From: Methanosarcina sp. 2.H.T.1A.6
GTDB taxonomy: Archaea > Halobacteriota > Methanosarcinia > Methanosarcinales > Methanosarcinaceae
Direction: 5' to 3'
NCBI RefSeq assembly: GCF_000979455.1
Contig: NZ_JJOY01000052.1
Coordinates: 40,001 to 104,000, forward strand
Length of the DNA: 64,000 nt
The first letter of the stretch is position 1. The number at the start of each line of letters is the position of its first letter. The notes under the pieces were generated by a model. The model was given only the letters and a program-made list of their open reading frames with translations. It was not told where the DNA came from and ran no database searches. A program made the translations under genes and the position numbers. Positions 1 to 10,068 of this stretch are shown here, piece by piece.

Positions 1-1022
1 TTCAGCAAAAGAGGGAGAGTATCATTAACGTACTCCTCATTTTCCTTTCTGGCAGCCCCTTCTATTCCGGGTTTTTGTCCCGGTAATGAAAGAAGGACAT
101 CCTCAAATGTTGAATACTCGAATTCTTTTTCAGTCAGGCTGCAGAACATGTACCATGCATCGGGATCTTCCGTCAGAGGTATCAGGTTAAAGTATGCTGC
201 CAGGCCAATATGGGCTTTTTCATAGTCATTAGTTTTAAGGGCAGCATATGCAGTATTATAGATATATTCAGGCAAGGGTTCCCTGGAGAATGCTTCTTCA
301 AAATAACTCTGGGCTTGCCGGAAAGCTTCAAGGTGAACCAGATAGCAACCTGCGTTGTAGTGAAAAACACCGATTTTCGGGTATTTTTCCGCAAATTTCA
401 ACAATTCCGTGACCAGAGAAGGTAGTGGAGAATAATTTTTGTTTTTTATGCAATTCTGGTACTGGCTGTTTATTTTATCCCATTTCTTTTTATCTTCCTG
501 CAAATGGGTTGAATCGAGGCTGTTTAATGGAAATGACATATCCGGCTCATGAAGAGTCAATTTTGCAGAGGCAACTCTTGCTTTAAAATCTCCGAGAGCC
601 TCTTCGATCCGGATTTCAATCAAATTGCAGCCATCGGCTTCGTTTTCTAATATCTCTTCTCCAGTTTCAGGATTTTGAGTTTGTCCCATCACTTCATTTG
701 CAGATTCCAGACCTGAAGATTCAGGATTTTTAGATTCAGGATTCACAGATTCCAGTATAGGTTCTATTCTCAATAGTGTAATTTCAGATCCCGGGTCCAT
801 ATAGCTTACAGGGTCTTCTAAACTCTGGTCCGGATTTGAGTCCGAGAAGATTTCCCAGGCTCCGACCATTTTATAATATATGCCGGCAGTCCCTCTTTTA
901 GTTTTGATTATGGTGAAGTCCTCGCCAAAACTTTCTATTTTTCCCTCAAACACTCCCCCATTAATCAAAGTCAGATTGACTTTATCTCCGATTGCTGCTT
1001 TTTCGGCAAACAAGCCCATCAT
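1..1022 (-). CDS. TPR-type protein with Sm/SH3-like N-terminus (3' end outside window)
   Basis: The frame is open from an ATG at 1022 (or 1019) through the left edge, so the C-terminus is missing. A GGGGAG Shine-Dalgarno lies about 6 nt before the first ATG. Residues about 1-65 (start MMGLFAEKAAIGDKVNLTL) look like a small beta-barrel of Sm or SH3 type. An acidic, Glu/Ser-rich linker follows. From about residue 200 there are helical repeats with TPR-like spacing (FHYNAGCYLVHLEAF, YIYNTAYAALKTNDYEKA). Such repeats usually mediate protein contacts. The fold is read by eye and no function is assigned. The following 700 bp (1023-1725) hold the promoter and no convincing gene; a 63-codon frame at 1170-1361 has no recognisable similarity. 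Confidence 0.7.
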   Translation of the reverse strand, partial: MMGLFAEKAAIGDKVNLTLINGGVFEGKIESFGEDFTIIKTKRGTAGIYYKMVGAWEIFSDSNPDQSLEDPVSYMDPGSEITLLRIEPILESVNPESKNPESSGLESANEVMGQTQNPETGEEILENEADGCNLIEIRIEEALGDFKARVASAKLTLHEPDMSFPLNSLDSTHLQEDKKKWDKINSQYQNCIKNKNYSPLPSLVTELLKFAEKYPKIGVFHYNAGCYLVHLEAFRQAQSYFEEAFSREPLPEYIYNTAYAALKTNDYEKAHIGLAAYFNLIPLTEDPDAWYMFCSLTEKEFEYSTFEDVLLSLPGQKPGIEGAARKENEEYVNDTLPLLL

Positions 1023-1725
1023 TGTAAACTCCCCACTTAAGCTATGCTTTCTTTCTAATAATTTTAGTTGATTTTATATGTTATATACTTTGTTAATTTG
1101 CTGTCAGGTATGGCATATTAAAAAAGAAGCCCATATAAAAGAAAAAAACTTTCCCCCTTAAACTCGACTATGGATCACGCAATTATCTCTCCCGGGAGAG
1201 GTGGGCATATATTTGCTGAAAACGCACCAAATTTATTGGCAGTGATTTTGCATAGATGTGGAATTGAGATTACTTTTGAAACAGTGATGGGCGCATATGA
1301 AAACCAAGCATTGGATTTGCATGTAAACAGAGAATGGTTTAGAGAAAAATGGTTTGAATAAATGGTAAATTGGAAAATCAGTGACGTAAGAATAAAAAAT
1401 GGTAGATTGGAAAAACAGTAATATAAGAATAAAAAAGAATCTTAACTGATGGGCAATGAATCAATATTTAACAAAAACCCCTGGTTTATACAAATAGTGA
1501 TGAAGTTTTTGAAAAAAATTTTTGAATATATTGCCAAAAAGCTAATTGGAGACACCTTCTGCTAATCTCTAAGGAGGACGAGTGGAAAATAATACTGATG
1601 CAAAACTTCAGAATTAATGTGGTATAATTTAAATTTAAAGGTTAGAAAAAATTTAATTAAAAGGTTAGAAAAAATAAGACATTTCGCTATGAATCAAAAG
1701 AAGGGGGTTACTTACAAAATGGGTA

Positions 1726-1798
1726 TAGCCCGGCACGGATTCGAACCGAGGTTGCAGGATCCAGAGTCCCGCATGATTGACCACTACACTACCGGGCT
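1726..1798 (-). tRNA. tRNA-Gln (CTG)
   Basis: A 73-nt cloverleaf on the minus strand. The acceptor stem is AGCCCGG/CCGGGCT with discriminator A. The anticodon arm is CGGGA-CTCTGGA-TCCTG, giving anticodon CTG, which reads CAG (Gln). The T-arm has GGTTCGAATCC with one U-U mismatch in the stem. CCA is not encoded and there is no intron. The gene stands alone between AT-rich spacers. Confidence 0.93.
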
Positions 1799-2000
1799 TC
1801 GATGATTTTTCGCTGTGGGGCGTGATTCTTGCGCCTTGAAGCGTATCTTCTAAAGGAAGATCTCCTATATATAACTTTCGTCTGAACGCCTCTGAATTTG
1901 TTAAAAGTTTAAGATATTGGATAGAAAATCAGAATTCTAAAAAGTTTAATTTGAAAAAAGGAATAATTATTTTGGCCGAAGGATATTACTCCTTATCGAA

Positions 2001-2402
2001 TCACAGGCTTTCTTCGGACTGGTTGAGGACAGCAGTCCACCACCAGCGGGCCATGTTTATAAGGTCTTTTGAGAACTGGCCGGAAAGCCGGTACTCCTTG
2101 TTTTTTATTGAGATAAGCCCCGCTCCGAGGAGTTTATTGCGCATTGCATAAAAAGAGGCACGGCCTATCTGGAGTTCTTCCAGAATGGTCTTCCATTCAT
2201 CAGTTCGGATGGCATTGCCTGCTGCCTGTCGCTCTTCAACCATTGACAGGAATTTCTGGCCCCGTACAGCAGTTGCGTCTTCCTGAAAAATACGCCTCAT
2301 AAGATTATAGTATGGGTCTCTTGATTGGCCTATACGGGCATTTGCATCCGATCGCACTACGATGGTAGTTGCAGTTCTTGGTGCGTTTTTCACAAGTGAC
2401 AT
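2001..2402 (-). CDS. Small winged-helix-like protein, unknown function
   Basis: 133 aa. I do not recognise the family by name. The middle (about residues 62-105: [24 protein letters not shown], then [13 protein letters not shown]) looks like a helix-turn-helix plus wing: a recognition-helix-like segment followed by a short hairpin. The C-terminus has a Trp run (ARWWWTAVL). It lies 37 bp downstream of another small wHTH-like gene on the same strand, so the two may form a regulatory pair. A DNA-binding role is inferred only from the predicted fold. Confidence 0.6.
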   Translation of the reverse strand: MSLVKNAPRTATTIVVRSDANARIGQSRDPYYNLMRRIFQEDATAVRGQKFLSMVEERQAAGNAIRTDEWKTILEELQIGRASFYAMRNKLLGAGLISIKNKEYRLSGQFSKDLINMARWWWTAVLNQSEESL

Positions 2403-2439
2403 TTTCTATCAGGCAATTGGGGTTGAAGTGATAAACTGT

Positions 2440-2772
2440 TCAGGCTGCGGAATTAGTAGATTTTTTCGTGGAAGAGGCGACTATCTTCATAAGCAGGTCT
2501 ACGTACTCTTCTCTTAAAAGATAAACCATGGGGGTTTTGTAGGACTCCTTATGTGCTCTCAGAATTCCAAGTTTCGAATGAATGTATCCTACCATGGATG
2601 CTACGGTATTTCTTGATACATTATATCTACTTGAAAGCATTTCATGCAGCTCATCAATAGTTGCTTTCTTTACCCTGATGAAGATACACAGAATAGCCCT
2701 TCGATATCCACTGGAATCTACTTCAAGAAATTTCTCTAATCTGGCTTTAATTTTAGCTCGGATGGATACCAT
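2440..2772 (-). CDS. DUF2551-like winged-helix protein
   Basis: 110 aa. The sequence (VKKATIDELHEMLSSRYNVS, then RNTVASMVGYIHSKLGILRAHKES) has the helix-turn-helix and wing pattern of the archaeal DUF2551 family, which is common in Methanosarcina and uncharacterised. The tail ends in a Lys/Ser-rich segment. It heads a likely two-gene unit with the 133-aa protein downstream. TATA-like AT-rich sequence lies upstream (about 2790-2830). The DUF2551 assignment is from memory of the family pattern and is moderately sure. Confidence 0.65.
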   Translation of the reverse strand: MVSIRAKIKARLEKFLEVDSSGYRRAILCIFIRVKKATIDELHEMLSSRYNVSRNTVASMVGYIHSKLGILRAHKESYKTPMVYLLREEYVDLLMKIVASSTKKSTNSAA

Positions 2773-3616
2773 AAATTACCACCTTACTGATGTAGTAAAC
2801 TATGTCAGTTATAGCTCTATATATAGGTTTGTAAATATATTCGTCATGATGGGAATGGACATTAAAGCTCCTGCTCTTCAGGCAATTTTACTTTGCTTCA
2901 AGGTCAGTTTTGTGTATAGATATATCCTTTCTCCAATATATCGCTTTTTATGATCCATTTCCATTATATACTCTTGGACTTATCTTTAAGTCGCCCTTCA
3001 CTGATTCAGGACTTTTATACTTTTGTTTTTAACGACTCTTTTTTATAAAGCTTTTTACTCCGTTCGGGGCTAAAAGCCCTGAATTTCCTGATATAAATTT
3101 GAATACTCAAATAATATATTTAATCAACAAAATTATTACATTCTTACGAACATATATATTAAGCTTGTGTTAAATTCACTAAAATACGCTGAGTTATTTG
3201 ATTGATATAATGGAAGTATGGTTTTTCGGTTCGTTAATAATATTTGTCAGTGGTATTCCCAGGTCCCGCAATATCCCGAAAAACAGGGTGATGCGGCTGA
3301 TATCTAGTTTGATTATATAATAACGCGGCATGGTATTTTTTTCATTAAGTAATTTGATTACCTACAAGAAAGAGGTTTAAAAGTATATTGTTGAATAAAT
3401 GTGCGGCAACTTTAGTTGGAGTTATAAATGCTGGGAAAAATAAGAGTAAGGGGATAACAAAGGGGGCCTTGAACTCACAAGTTTTTATCAAAAGAGGGAT
3501 TAATATTAATAAGGTTATTACCTTAGACAGAAATCATATGGAAAATTAAGTACCCGGACCTGGATCAGAAAAAATTAACTTTCCGGGACTTCAGGCCTCA
3601 TTCAGGAGCGGATAAT
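2773..3616. other. AT-rich intergenic region
   Basis: About 840 bp between divergent genes. It contains AT-rich promoter-like sequence on both sides (for example around 2810-2830) but no frame that looks coding. A 123-codon plus-strand frame at 2582-2953 is mostly antisense to the DUF2551-like gene and is not accepted. Confidence 0.5.
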
Positions 3617-4081
3617 GTGGAATATAGGTATGACCTTAATGAGAAAACTCTTTACATCGAAGAAAACCGAATACCTGCGTATAGCCTGGAAAAAAACGAG
3701 ATTGGAAATTGCACCAGCTGTGACTCCATGCTCATGAGCCTTAGCTATCATTCCACAGGGGGGAATATCGCAGTCATAACGAAGTGCATTTCATGCGGGG
3801 CTTTCTATGCAAATATATATGATTCCGACTGGAACTGGGTAGACGAAACTCAGGTAACGCTTCTTCCCATCCCCATTCCTCTGAGTAACCCTGTGATTGA
3901 CAGCTGGAAAGAACTTGAGGCCGTCCCCATAAAAAAACTGGAAGCAGTTTTTTCAAAAGGGGAAATTGAAGCCCTTGTTGCACGGGCAAAAGATGAAAAC
4001 CCGGTCCGTCAGTACCTCTATAGAGCTCGCAAAAAGTATGAACTTTTTGAAGAAATTTTTGATTTAAAGCTGGAGTTATAA
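3617..4081 (+). CDS. Hypothetical protein with two CxxC pairs
   Basis: 154 aa, starting at GTG 3617 with AGGAG about 8 nt upstream; an overlapping ATG at 3615 is in another frame. The N-terminal half has two CxxC pairs (CTSC near residue 33 and CISC near 57) about 20 residues apart, consistent with a single zinc ribbon. The C-terminal half is helical and charged. No catalytic motif is visible, and I do not recognise the family. It is the last convincing gene before a 2.8-kb gene-free stretch. Confidence 0.65.
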   Translation: MEYRYDLNEKTLYIEENRIPAYSLEKNEIGNCTSCDSMLMSLSYHSTGGNIAVITKCISCGAFYANIYDSDWNWVDETQVTLLPIPIPLSNPVIDSWKELEAVPIKKLEAVFSKGEIEALVARAKDENPVRQYLYRARKKYELFEEIFDLKLEL

Positions 4082-6894
4082 TTTCGTTACATGAGTTTTT
4101 CTGTTTTTTAGCAAAAATGGGGAATAAATCGACTCTAAAACCTGCTTAAATATACGTAACAATATAAAGTTACTTAAAATAAGATCATCGAGTGGATATA
4201 ATAATAGGTAACAGCAACCCCATTTCAAAAATATAACTAATTACTGTAAACTTAAGCAATATACTTGCAAAAATATCTAAAAATAAAATACTAAATTATG
4301 AGCTTAAACTCTGGACATAATGTTAAATCAGAAAATGATGTGATATTAATAATTAGTTCGTGATAAAATTAATATGTCAATATGTGACTAACAAGAATTT
4401 ACTTATTATGTAACTCTATTTAATGACTTGTCCAGGTCCACAAGTCCAATACAACAAATAAACCAAGAATGGTGTATTTAGTTAAATTAAATATATAAAA
4501 AAAGTACAGGGCAATATATAATGATATTGTGTTATTCATCCTCATATATGTTTCAACCTCTTTTTAACATAATTGGTGTAGGGGATTTGGTTTAAATGTG
4601 TATATATAAATACAGTGCAATAAAATAATAAATATGTCAATAAATATATAATTACTCCCAGAAAATACATATTATGCGTCTAAGGATAAACGAATCCGCC
4701 GATATAATTGCAAACGGAATATTTATTTATTAACCAATCTTTTAACTGAAAATTAATCCCTACTATTTTTGGAGACATTTCCCTCATTTCCACATATGTG
4801 TTTTGGCCCATTTACAACCGAGTTAGTGTAGAGGATTCAAACTAAATATGAATATATAAATATAGGTATATAATATCTTAATTTGTAAACATATACATAA
4901 TTAATACATGATGAATGAATAGTGAGTCTAATAAATTTATCGAGAAAGTGACTGTAATTAAGTAAAAATGAGTTTTACTCAGAACCGGGTGTTGTATTTT
5001 ATCCCCTAAATATGAATTTTAGAACTTATTCAGTCGACAAAAGAACTGGATTCTCTCCCAAATATCTAAATGCCGCCTTTACTGAACAAAACCTATATTT
5101 TTTAATATATTTGTATCGCAATAATTACCAATCTGCATATCAGTCCTTTTTATTTTCAGGCCCTCATTTTTGAGCCAGTCTCCATATCCAATGAATATGT
5201 CTCAAATAATTCATTCCTATGGTATATAGGAACAAATTTTGCATTGAGCGTCATTTCCAGGTCAACCCCCAATTTAGTAAAGTCAATCATTACATAAACT
5301 ATAGGAATGGGGTACTTTTTGCCGACCACCGCAATATTAGATACGAAACAATATTACTGAAAAATAATTCTGAAAATAAAGACAATTGTACCCATATACT
5401 ATGTGTATAGGAGGATCTGTTGCAGAGGTTCTTTAGAAAACCATGTTTTCAAAAAAAAGACTCATACTCACAAACAATGATCAGATTTTAAGATATTTAT
5501 TAGACACGTGAGTATCCATTACGTATGTGTTTTTGAGATTATATGGGCTGTGTAGTCTACCCTATTTGGTTAAAAAAGCATATTATAAATATAACATAAT
5601 TTTAAATACACTATATATAAAATCACCACATAGGCAAAAAAATATTTAAAAGTTGTATGATGTAATAATATGAATCACGACTTCACAAAAGAAATATCTT
5701 TTCTAGAATATAAGTATATTTTTTGAGTAACTATTAAAAAGCTGCATTAGATTGCATATAACTCATATGATAACAACTAATTACACCTAATAAGTAACTT
5801 TTAATTAAATTATCTAAAAAAAGAATAATTATTAATTTATAATTAAGGAGCTAGTTTTTTTTATTAATCATTATGGTAATTACTTATATATCAATATATA
5901 TTGGATGACATTAGACATTTTTTAATCACAGATACTTAAAAACATATAGTAAAATAGGTATTTATGAAAACGTCATATTATTTAGTAGATCATGGAATCA
6001 TTTGTTAATTGTATGTGTCAGGAGATTGTAATCATAATAAGAACATCAACTTGAGTAGGTATGCATTATATGATACCCTATATATCAAGGAACCATTTGG
6101 AAAAAATCCCTGCAGAGGCCTACTATTCATATGTAGCAAAACATATATTAGTCATAATATATAATGTATGATTCACACAGTTTCCTTAAAATTAATGATG
6201 CATCTATAAAAAAGAGATATTCGATTATGTAACTTTAGATACATATAACTAATATTTGATATAAATGTAGATAAATATATTACAGAGACCACATAACATA
6301 CATCGATTGATATGACATTTATCATATATTTGATTAAAAGGGTGATGGAATAATAACCCTAATTAAAATATTGTGTATGATGCATATAATAAATAGTGCA
6401 TATTAAATGGGCGATTGCCGGATCCACCTTAAGTTTTTTTAGTAAAGTATTAGACTATATTTATAAAATAGTTTTAGATCTCGTCTGTATAGACGATTTG
6501 GGGCACATCGTATGCAATAAACATATTAGTAAGTAAAAAACCAGGTTTTAATACATATGAACGTATCTGGATAAATATATTTGAATTTTCAAAATATTTG
6601 AAGCGTATAAATATTATAAAAATTATATTTTATAGTGGATCATATGGAAAATATATATTATTTATTATAGTAGATAATTCTGGATAATATAATCCCCCTT
6701 TACATACATTACTTCTTACCTGTCTTTAGTCTCTACTTATAGTATCTACCTCAAAAATTTAAATAACTAGTTGGACATATCTATATCGTTATTATTAGGA
6801 AATAAAGACAAAACTTATACCTGCATAGTTACATAATTAATATTATTCTAAACACTTAGAAATCTGGTTTTAAAAAATAACACAGGATTCCCAC
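4082..6894. other. 2.8-kb AT-rich region without recognisable genes
   Basis: All frames are short and none looks like a protein. The DNA is visibly very AT-rich. Two related blocks share GTGTAG-G-GGATT followed by a TATATAAATA box (about 4573-4612 and 4825-4865), as if a promoter or small RNA unit had been duplicated. Short hairpins are visible at 4425-4446 (GACTTGT/ACAAGTC) and near 6488-6501 (CGTCTGTATAGACG). No tRNA, rRNA or transposase remnant was recognised. Small RNA genes cannot be excluded. Confidence 0.5.
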
Positions 6895-8409
6895 ATGCTT
6901 GAAAACGTTGATTTATCCCAGGCAATAACAAACGAAGAATATAAGATAAGTATGAAAACACTTGAGGTTAAACTCGGTGAGCTTCAACGAAGGGCATGGG
7001 AACTAAAAATACCCATTATACTTGTTTTTGAAGGCTGGCATGCATCAGGGATGGGAGAGGACATCAACCGTTTTATCCTGCCTCTGGACCCGCGAGGATT
7101 TGATTTCCACACCATGGCCAGGCCCTGTTACGAAAACCGCCTCAAACCTTTCCTTCTGCGGTTCTGGGCGCGAATTCCTGTAAAAGGAAGAATTGGAATC
7201 TTTGACCGGAGCTGGTACAGCAGAGCAGTAATAGAGCTTTTCGGAAAAGAAAAAGACGAAATAGCCCTGGAAAAGATCCTGGAAGAAATAACCTACTTTG
7301 AGCGCCAGCTTGTGGATGATGGGTACCTGATACTCAAGTTTTTCCTCCACATCAGTGAAAAAGAACAGAAAGAGCGTTTCAAGGAAATCAAAAAAAAAGA
7401 TATTCCCCTTATTCTTGATGAATATGAAGGAAAAAACGGAAAAGAACTGGATTTTATCGAACAATATGATGAACACCTGCCTGTTGTAGAAAAAATCCTT
7501 GAGAAAACAGATGTCCCCAATGCACCATGGACAATAGTCGAGGCGAATGACAGGAACTTTGCAGTCCTGAAAATCATGGTAACAGTAACTCACGCAATCG
7601 AGAAATCTATTGAAAAGATCACAAAGATTCCCGGGCAGCAGACAATCAAATATCTTGACATAGTAACTACAAATCTCCCGGTACTTAACGGTTCAGCTCT
7701 GGAAAAGGCAGACCTCTCAAAAAACCTTTCTGTGGAAGAATACAGGGAGTCTAAAAAGCTTTACCAGCACAGACTCGAAACCCTCCAGTATGAGCTTTTT
7801 AGAAAAAAACGTTCAGTTGTTATAATCTTTGAAGGCTGGGATGCTGCAGGGAAAGGAGGGGACATTCGCCGCCTTGTTGAAGAACTCAACCCCCGGCTTT
7901 ACAAGGTTGTGCCCGTGGGTTCACCGAATGATACTGAAAAAGCCCACCATTACCTCTGGCGTTTCTGTGACGCAATCCCAATGGCAGGACATATAACTAT
8001 TTTTGACCGAAGCTGGTACGGGCGTGTCCTCGTAGAAAGAATAGAAGAGTTCTGTACTGAAGAAGAATGGAGAAGAGCTTACAGGGAAATCAATGAGTTT
8101 GAAAAAATCCTTGCCGATGCAGGAGCAATTATCCTCAAATTCTGGCTTCAGATAGATAAAGAAACCCAGCTCGAGCGTTTTGAAAGCAGGCTAAATGACC
8201 CGGAAAAACGCTGGAAAATTACAGAAGACGACTGGAGAAACCGGAACAGATGGGACGATTATAAAGTTGCAGCCGAGGAGATGCTCCAGAAAACGAGTAC
8301 CACAGGTGCCCCATGGACAATTATCGAATCCAGGGACAAGCGGTATTCAAGGGCAAAAGTCCTGAAAACCGTAGCTGAAACCCTTGAAGATGAATTGAAG
8401 AAAGCTTAA
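6895..8409 (+). CDS. pap: Polyphosphate:AMP phosphotransferase (double PPK2 domain)
   Basis: 504 aa made of two PPK2 domains, the architecture of polyphosphate:AMP phosphotransferases, which use polyphosphate to make ADP from AMP. The C-terminal domain has an intact Walker A (EGWDAAGKGGD, from about residue 313), the FDRSWYGRV motif and the WKITEDDWRNRNRWDDY lid segment. The N-terminal domain keeps FDRSWYSR but its Walker A is degenerate (EGWHASGMGED, residues 46-56), matching the rule that only the second domain is active in such fusions. It stands alone, preceded by the long AT-rich gap and convergent with a two-component operon. It is likely a cytosolic energy or phosphate-stress enzyme. 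Confidence 0.9.
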   Translation: MLENVDLSQAITNEEYKISMKTLEVKLGELQRRAWELKIPIILVFEGWHASGMGEDINRFILPLDPRGFDFHTMARPCYENRLKPFLLRFWARIPVKGRIGIFDRSWYSRAVIELFGKEKDEIALEKILEEITYFERQLVDDGYLILKFFLHISEKEQKERFKEIKKKDIPLILDEYEGKNGKELDFIEQYDEHLPVVEKILEKTDVPNAPWTIVEANDRNFAVLKIMVTVTHAIEKSIEKITKIPGQQTIKYLDIVTTNLPVLNGSALEKADLSKNLSVEEYRESKKLYQHRLETLQYELFRKKRSVVIIFEGWDAAGKGGDIRRLVEELNPRLYKVVPVGSPNDTEKAHHYLWRFCDAIPMAGHITIFDRSWYGRVLVERIEEFCTEEEWRRAYREINEFEKILADAGAIILKFWLQIDKETQLERFESRLNDPEKRWKITEDDWRNRNRWDDYKVAAEEMLQKTSTTGAPWTIIESRDKRYSRAKVLKTVAETLEDELKKA

Positions 8410-8558
8410 TAAATCAAAAATTGAAAAGGTGTAAAAACTCAAATGGAGTTAAAAGATTCGAAACAAATTCAAAAATGGAACCGAGTTATCAAAAAAGAGA
8501 TGAAGAATTGAATATATAATCCAAAAAAATTGAATATATAATCCAAAAAGTCAGAGAG

Positions 8559-9098
8559 TTATTTAAAATTCAGAAGACTTTCAGTACATTCAACAGACTC
8601 AGGAAGTTTTCTGGAGCATTTTTCACACTTTTCGGAACCTTTCTCAAGCTCATCGGAACCTTTCTCAAGCTCATCGGAACCTTTTTCAGCATTATCAGAG
8701 CCTTTTTCAAGCTCATTTAGTTCCATCCTGTGCCTGCGCAGAGCCACATCAATACTTTTTTTCAGGTCCTTTTCATCAAAGGGTTTTACAATATACCCCA
8801 GGGGTCCCGTCTTCCAGGCACACTCCACTATTTTGCTGTCAGAACAGGCAGTCAGGTAAACCACAGGCACATCAAAGCGTGCTTTGATCTCTTTTGCAGC
8901 TTCTATCCCGTTCATGTCCCCTTTTAGCATTATGTCCATCAGCACAAGATCAGGAAAAGTGCTTTCGGCTTTATTTATAGCATCCTCTCCGGATGAAGCA
9001 ACGCCTACTAGTGTATACCCCAAACTCTTTAACATCCGTTTTATTCCCATTGCGACAATATGTTCATCTTCGACAATCAGAATTTTTCCTTCTGACAT
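8559..9098 (-). CDS. Receiver-domain response regulator with repetitive tail
   Basis: 179 aa. Residues 1-125 form a receiver domain: acidic pair ED near residue 11, phospho-acceptor Asp in LVLMDIML, the conserved Lys in VKPFDEKDL. There is no DNA-binding output domain. The tail contains three to four copies of an ELEKGSD-type heptad/octad, encoded by near-identical 24-bp DNA repeats (about 8633-8720), then a Cys-containing end (EKCEKCSRK). The N-terminal domain is very close to the regulator at 9664-10065, so this is a duplicate whose own kinase has decayed (9102-9360). In Methanosarcina such stand-alone receivers usually act with HisKA_2-type kinases. The tail may be a product of repeat slippage. 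Confidence 0.85.
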   Translation of the reverse strand: MSEGKILIVEDEHIVAMGIKRMLKSLGYTLVGVASSGEDAINKAESTFPDLVLMDIMLKGDMNGIEAAKEIKARFDVPVVYLTACSDSKIVECAWKTGPLGYIVKPFDEKDLKKSIDVALRRHRMELNELEKGSDNAEKGSDELEKGSDELEKGSEKCEKCSRKLPESVECTESLLNFK

Positions 9099-9101
9099 TC
9101 A

Positions 9102-9360
9102 TTACACCTTCGTTTTGCACTTCAGCTCCGGAATTATTTTTAACTCCCCTATTACCCTGCTGAAATTGTTGATTTCATAATAAACATCATTTTAATTATA
9201 TATCAACTGAATTCAAATCTTCCCTTCCCCTTCAGAAAAGGCATGCTTAAGGGCTTTTGACGCAGGCTCATTGATGGTAGTCAATATTAATCCTCGGGCA
9301 ACCCCCTTGATTACCATTATTCCATCTATCCAGAGGACTTTATTCCCGTAAAAACCACGT
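9102..9360 (-). pseudogene. Remnant of a sensor histidine kinase C-terminus
   Basis: Read on the minus strand, 9102-9141 encodes LKIIPELKCKTKV-stop, matching the FIIIFQDLKYKPRV end of the kinase at 10069-12687. About 9215-9300 encodes INEPASKALKHAFSEGE, matching that kinase's ATP-binding motif NELISNALKHAFSEGE. The rest of the domain is deleted or scrambled. The order (kinase tail, then receiver at 8559-9098) copies the intact kinase-receiver pair beside it, so a tandem duplication followed by loss of the second kinase is the simplest reading. The remainder up to 9663 shows nothing else. Confidence 0.75.
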
Positions 9361-9663
9361 GGTCAAACAAAGACTCAAACCGATAGTTTTTCCTTATGCG
9401 AAGTCTCTATATAAATGAAGCTATATAGCCTCCACTATACGGCACTGACAAAAGAGAAGAGATAATTTAAAGGCTTTATCCTGTGCCGAGAAGAAAGGTT
9501 ATGGCAAGGGGAATATGATATTTTAACGCCATTAAAAATTTTAACCTTAATAATTTTCCCCCCATGAAGAAAGTTGAATCAGGGTTGAAGAGCTGAACTC
9601 AAGAATAATCGTGCTGAAAAGTTTATAAAAGATTACCTTTCTCTACCTGCCTATCTTTCCCCT

Positions 9664-10065
9664 TCAATTCTTCTCAAGGTCTTCTTTTTCATTCCTGTGC
9701 CTGTGCAGGGCTATTTCTATATTGCTGTGCAGGTCTTTTTCGTCAAAAGGTTTTACGATATAGCCGGAGGGTCCGGTCTTTTTAACCCGCTCGAGAATAT
9801 TGCTGTCGGAATAAGCAGTAAGGAAAATCACAGGCACATCAAAGCGTGCTTTGATCTCCTTTGCAGCTTCCACGCCGTCAAGTTCTCCTTTCAGCATTAT
9901 GTCCATCAACACCAGGTCAGGAAAAGTGCTCTCAGCTTTGCTTATGGCGTCTTCTCCGGATGAAGCGACACCTGTAACCGTATATCCCAGGCCCTTCAAC
10001 ATGCGCTTAATTCCCATCGCAACGATGTGTTCATCTTCTACTATCAGAATTCGTCCTTCTGCCAT
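9664..10065 (-). CDS. Single-domain response regulator
   Basis: 133 aa, a complete receiver domain and little more: acidic pocket in LIVEDEH, phospho-acceptor Asp in LVLMDIML, Thr in VIFLTAYSD and Lys in VKPFDEKDL. It starts 3 bp after the stop of the sensor kinase at 10069-12687, so the two are co-transcribed and this is very probably its phosphorylation target. With no output domain it must act by protein contact or pass the phosphate on. Its paralogue with a repetitive tail is further downstream (8559-9098). Confidence 0.9.
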   Translation of the reverse strand: MAEGRILIVEDEHIVAMGIKRMLKGLGYTVTGVASSGEDAISKAESTFPDLVLMDIMLKGELDGVEAAKEIKARFDVPVIFLTAYSDSNILERVKKTGPSGYIVKPFDEKDLHSNIEIALHRHRNEKEDLEKN

Positions 10066-10068
10066 TCT

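Noticed and set aside
5219-5410. 63-codon plus-strand frame in the AT-rich region
   Set aside because: No ribosome-binding site, no family-like motif and strongly AT-biased composition; likely chance.
7045-7593. 182-codon minus-strand frame
   Set aside because: It is wholly antisense to the polyphosphate:AMP phosphotransferase gene and its composition (Phe-rich) is that of a shadow frame.
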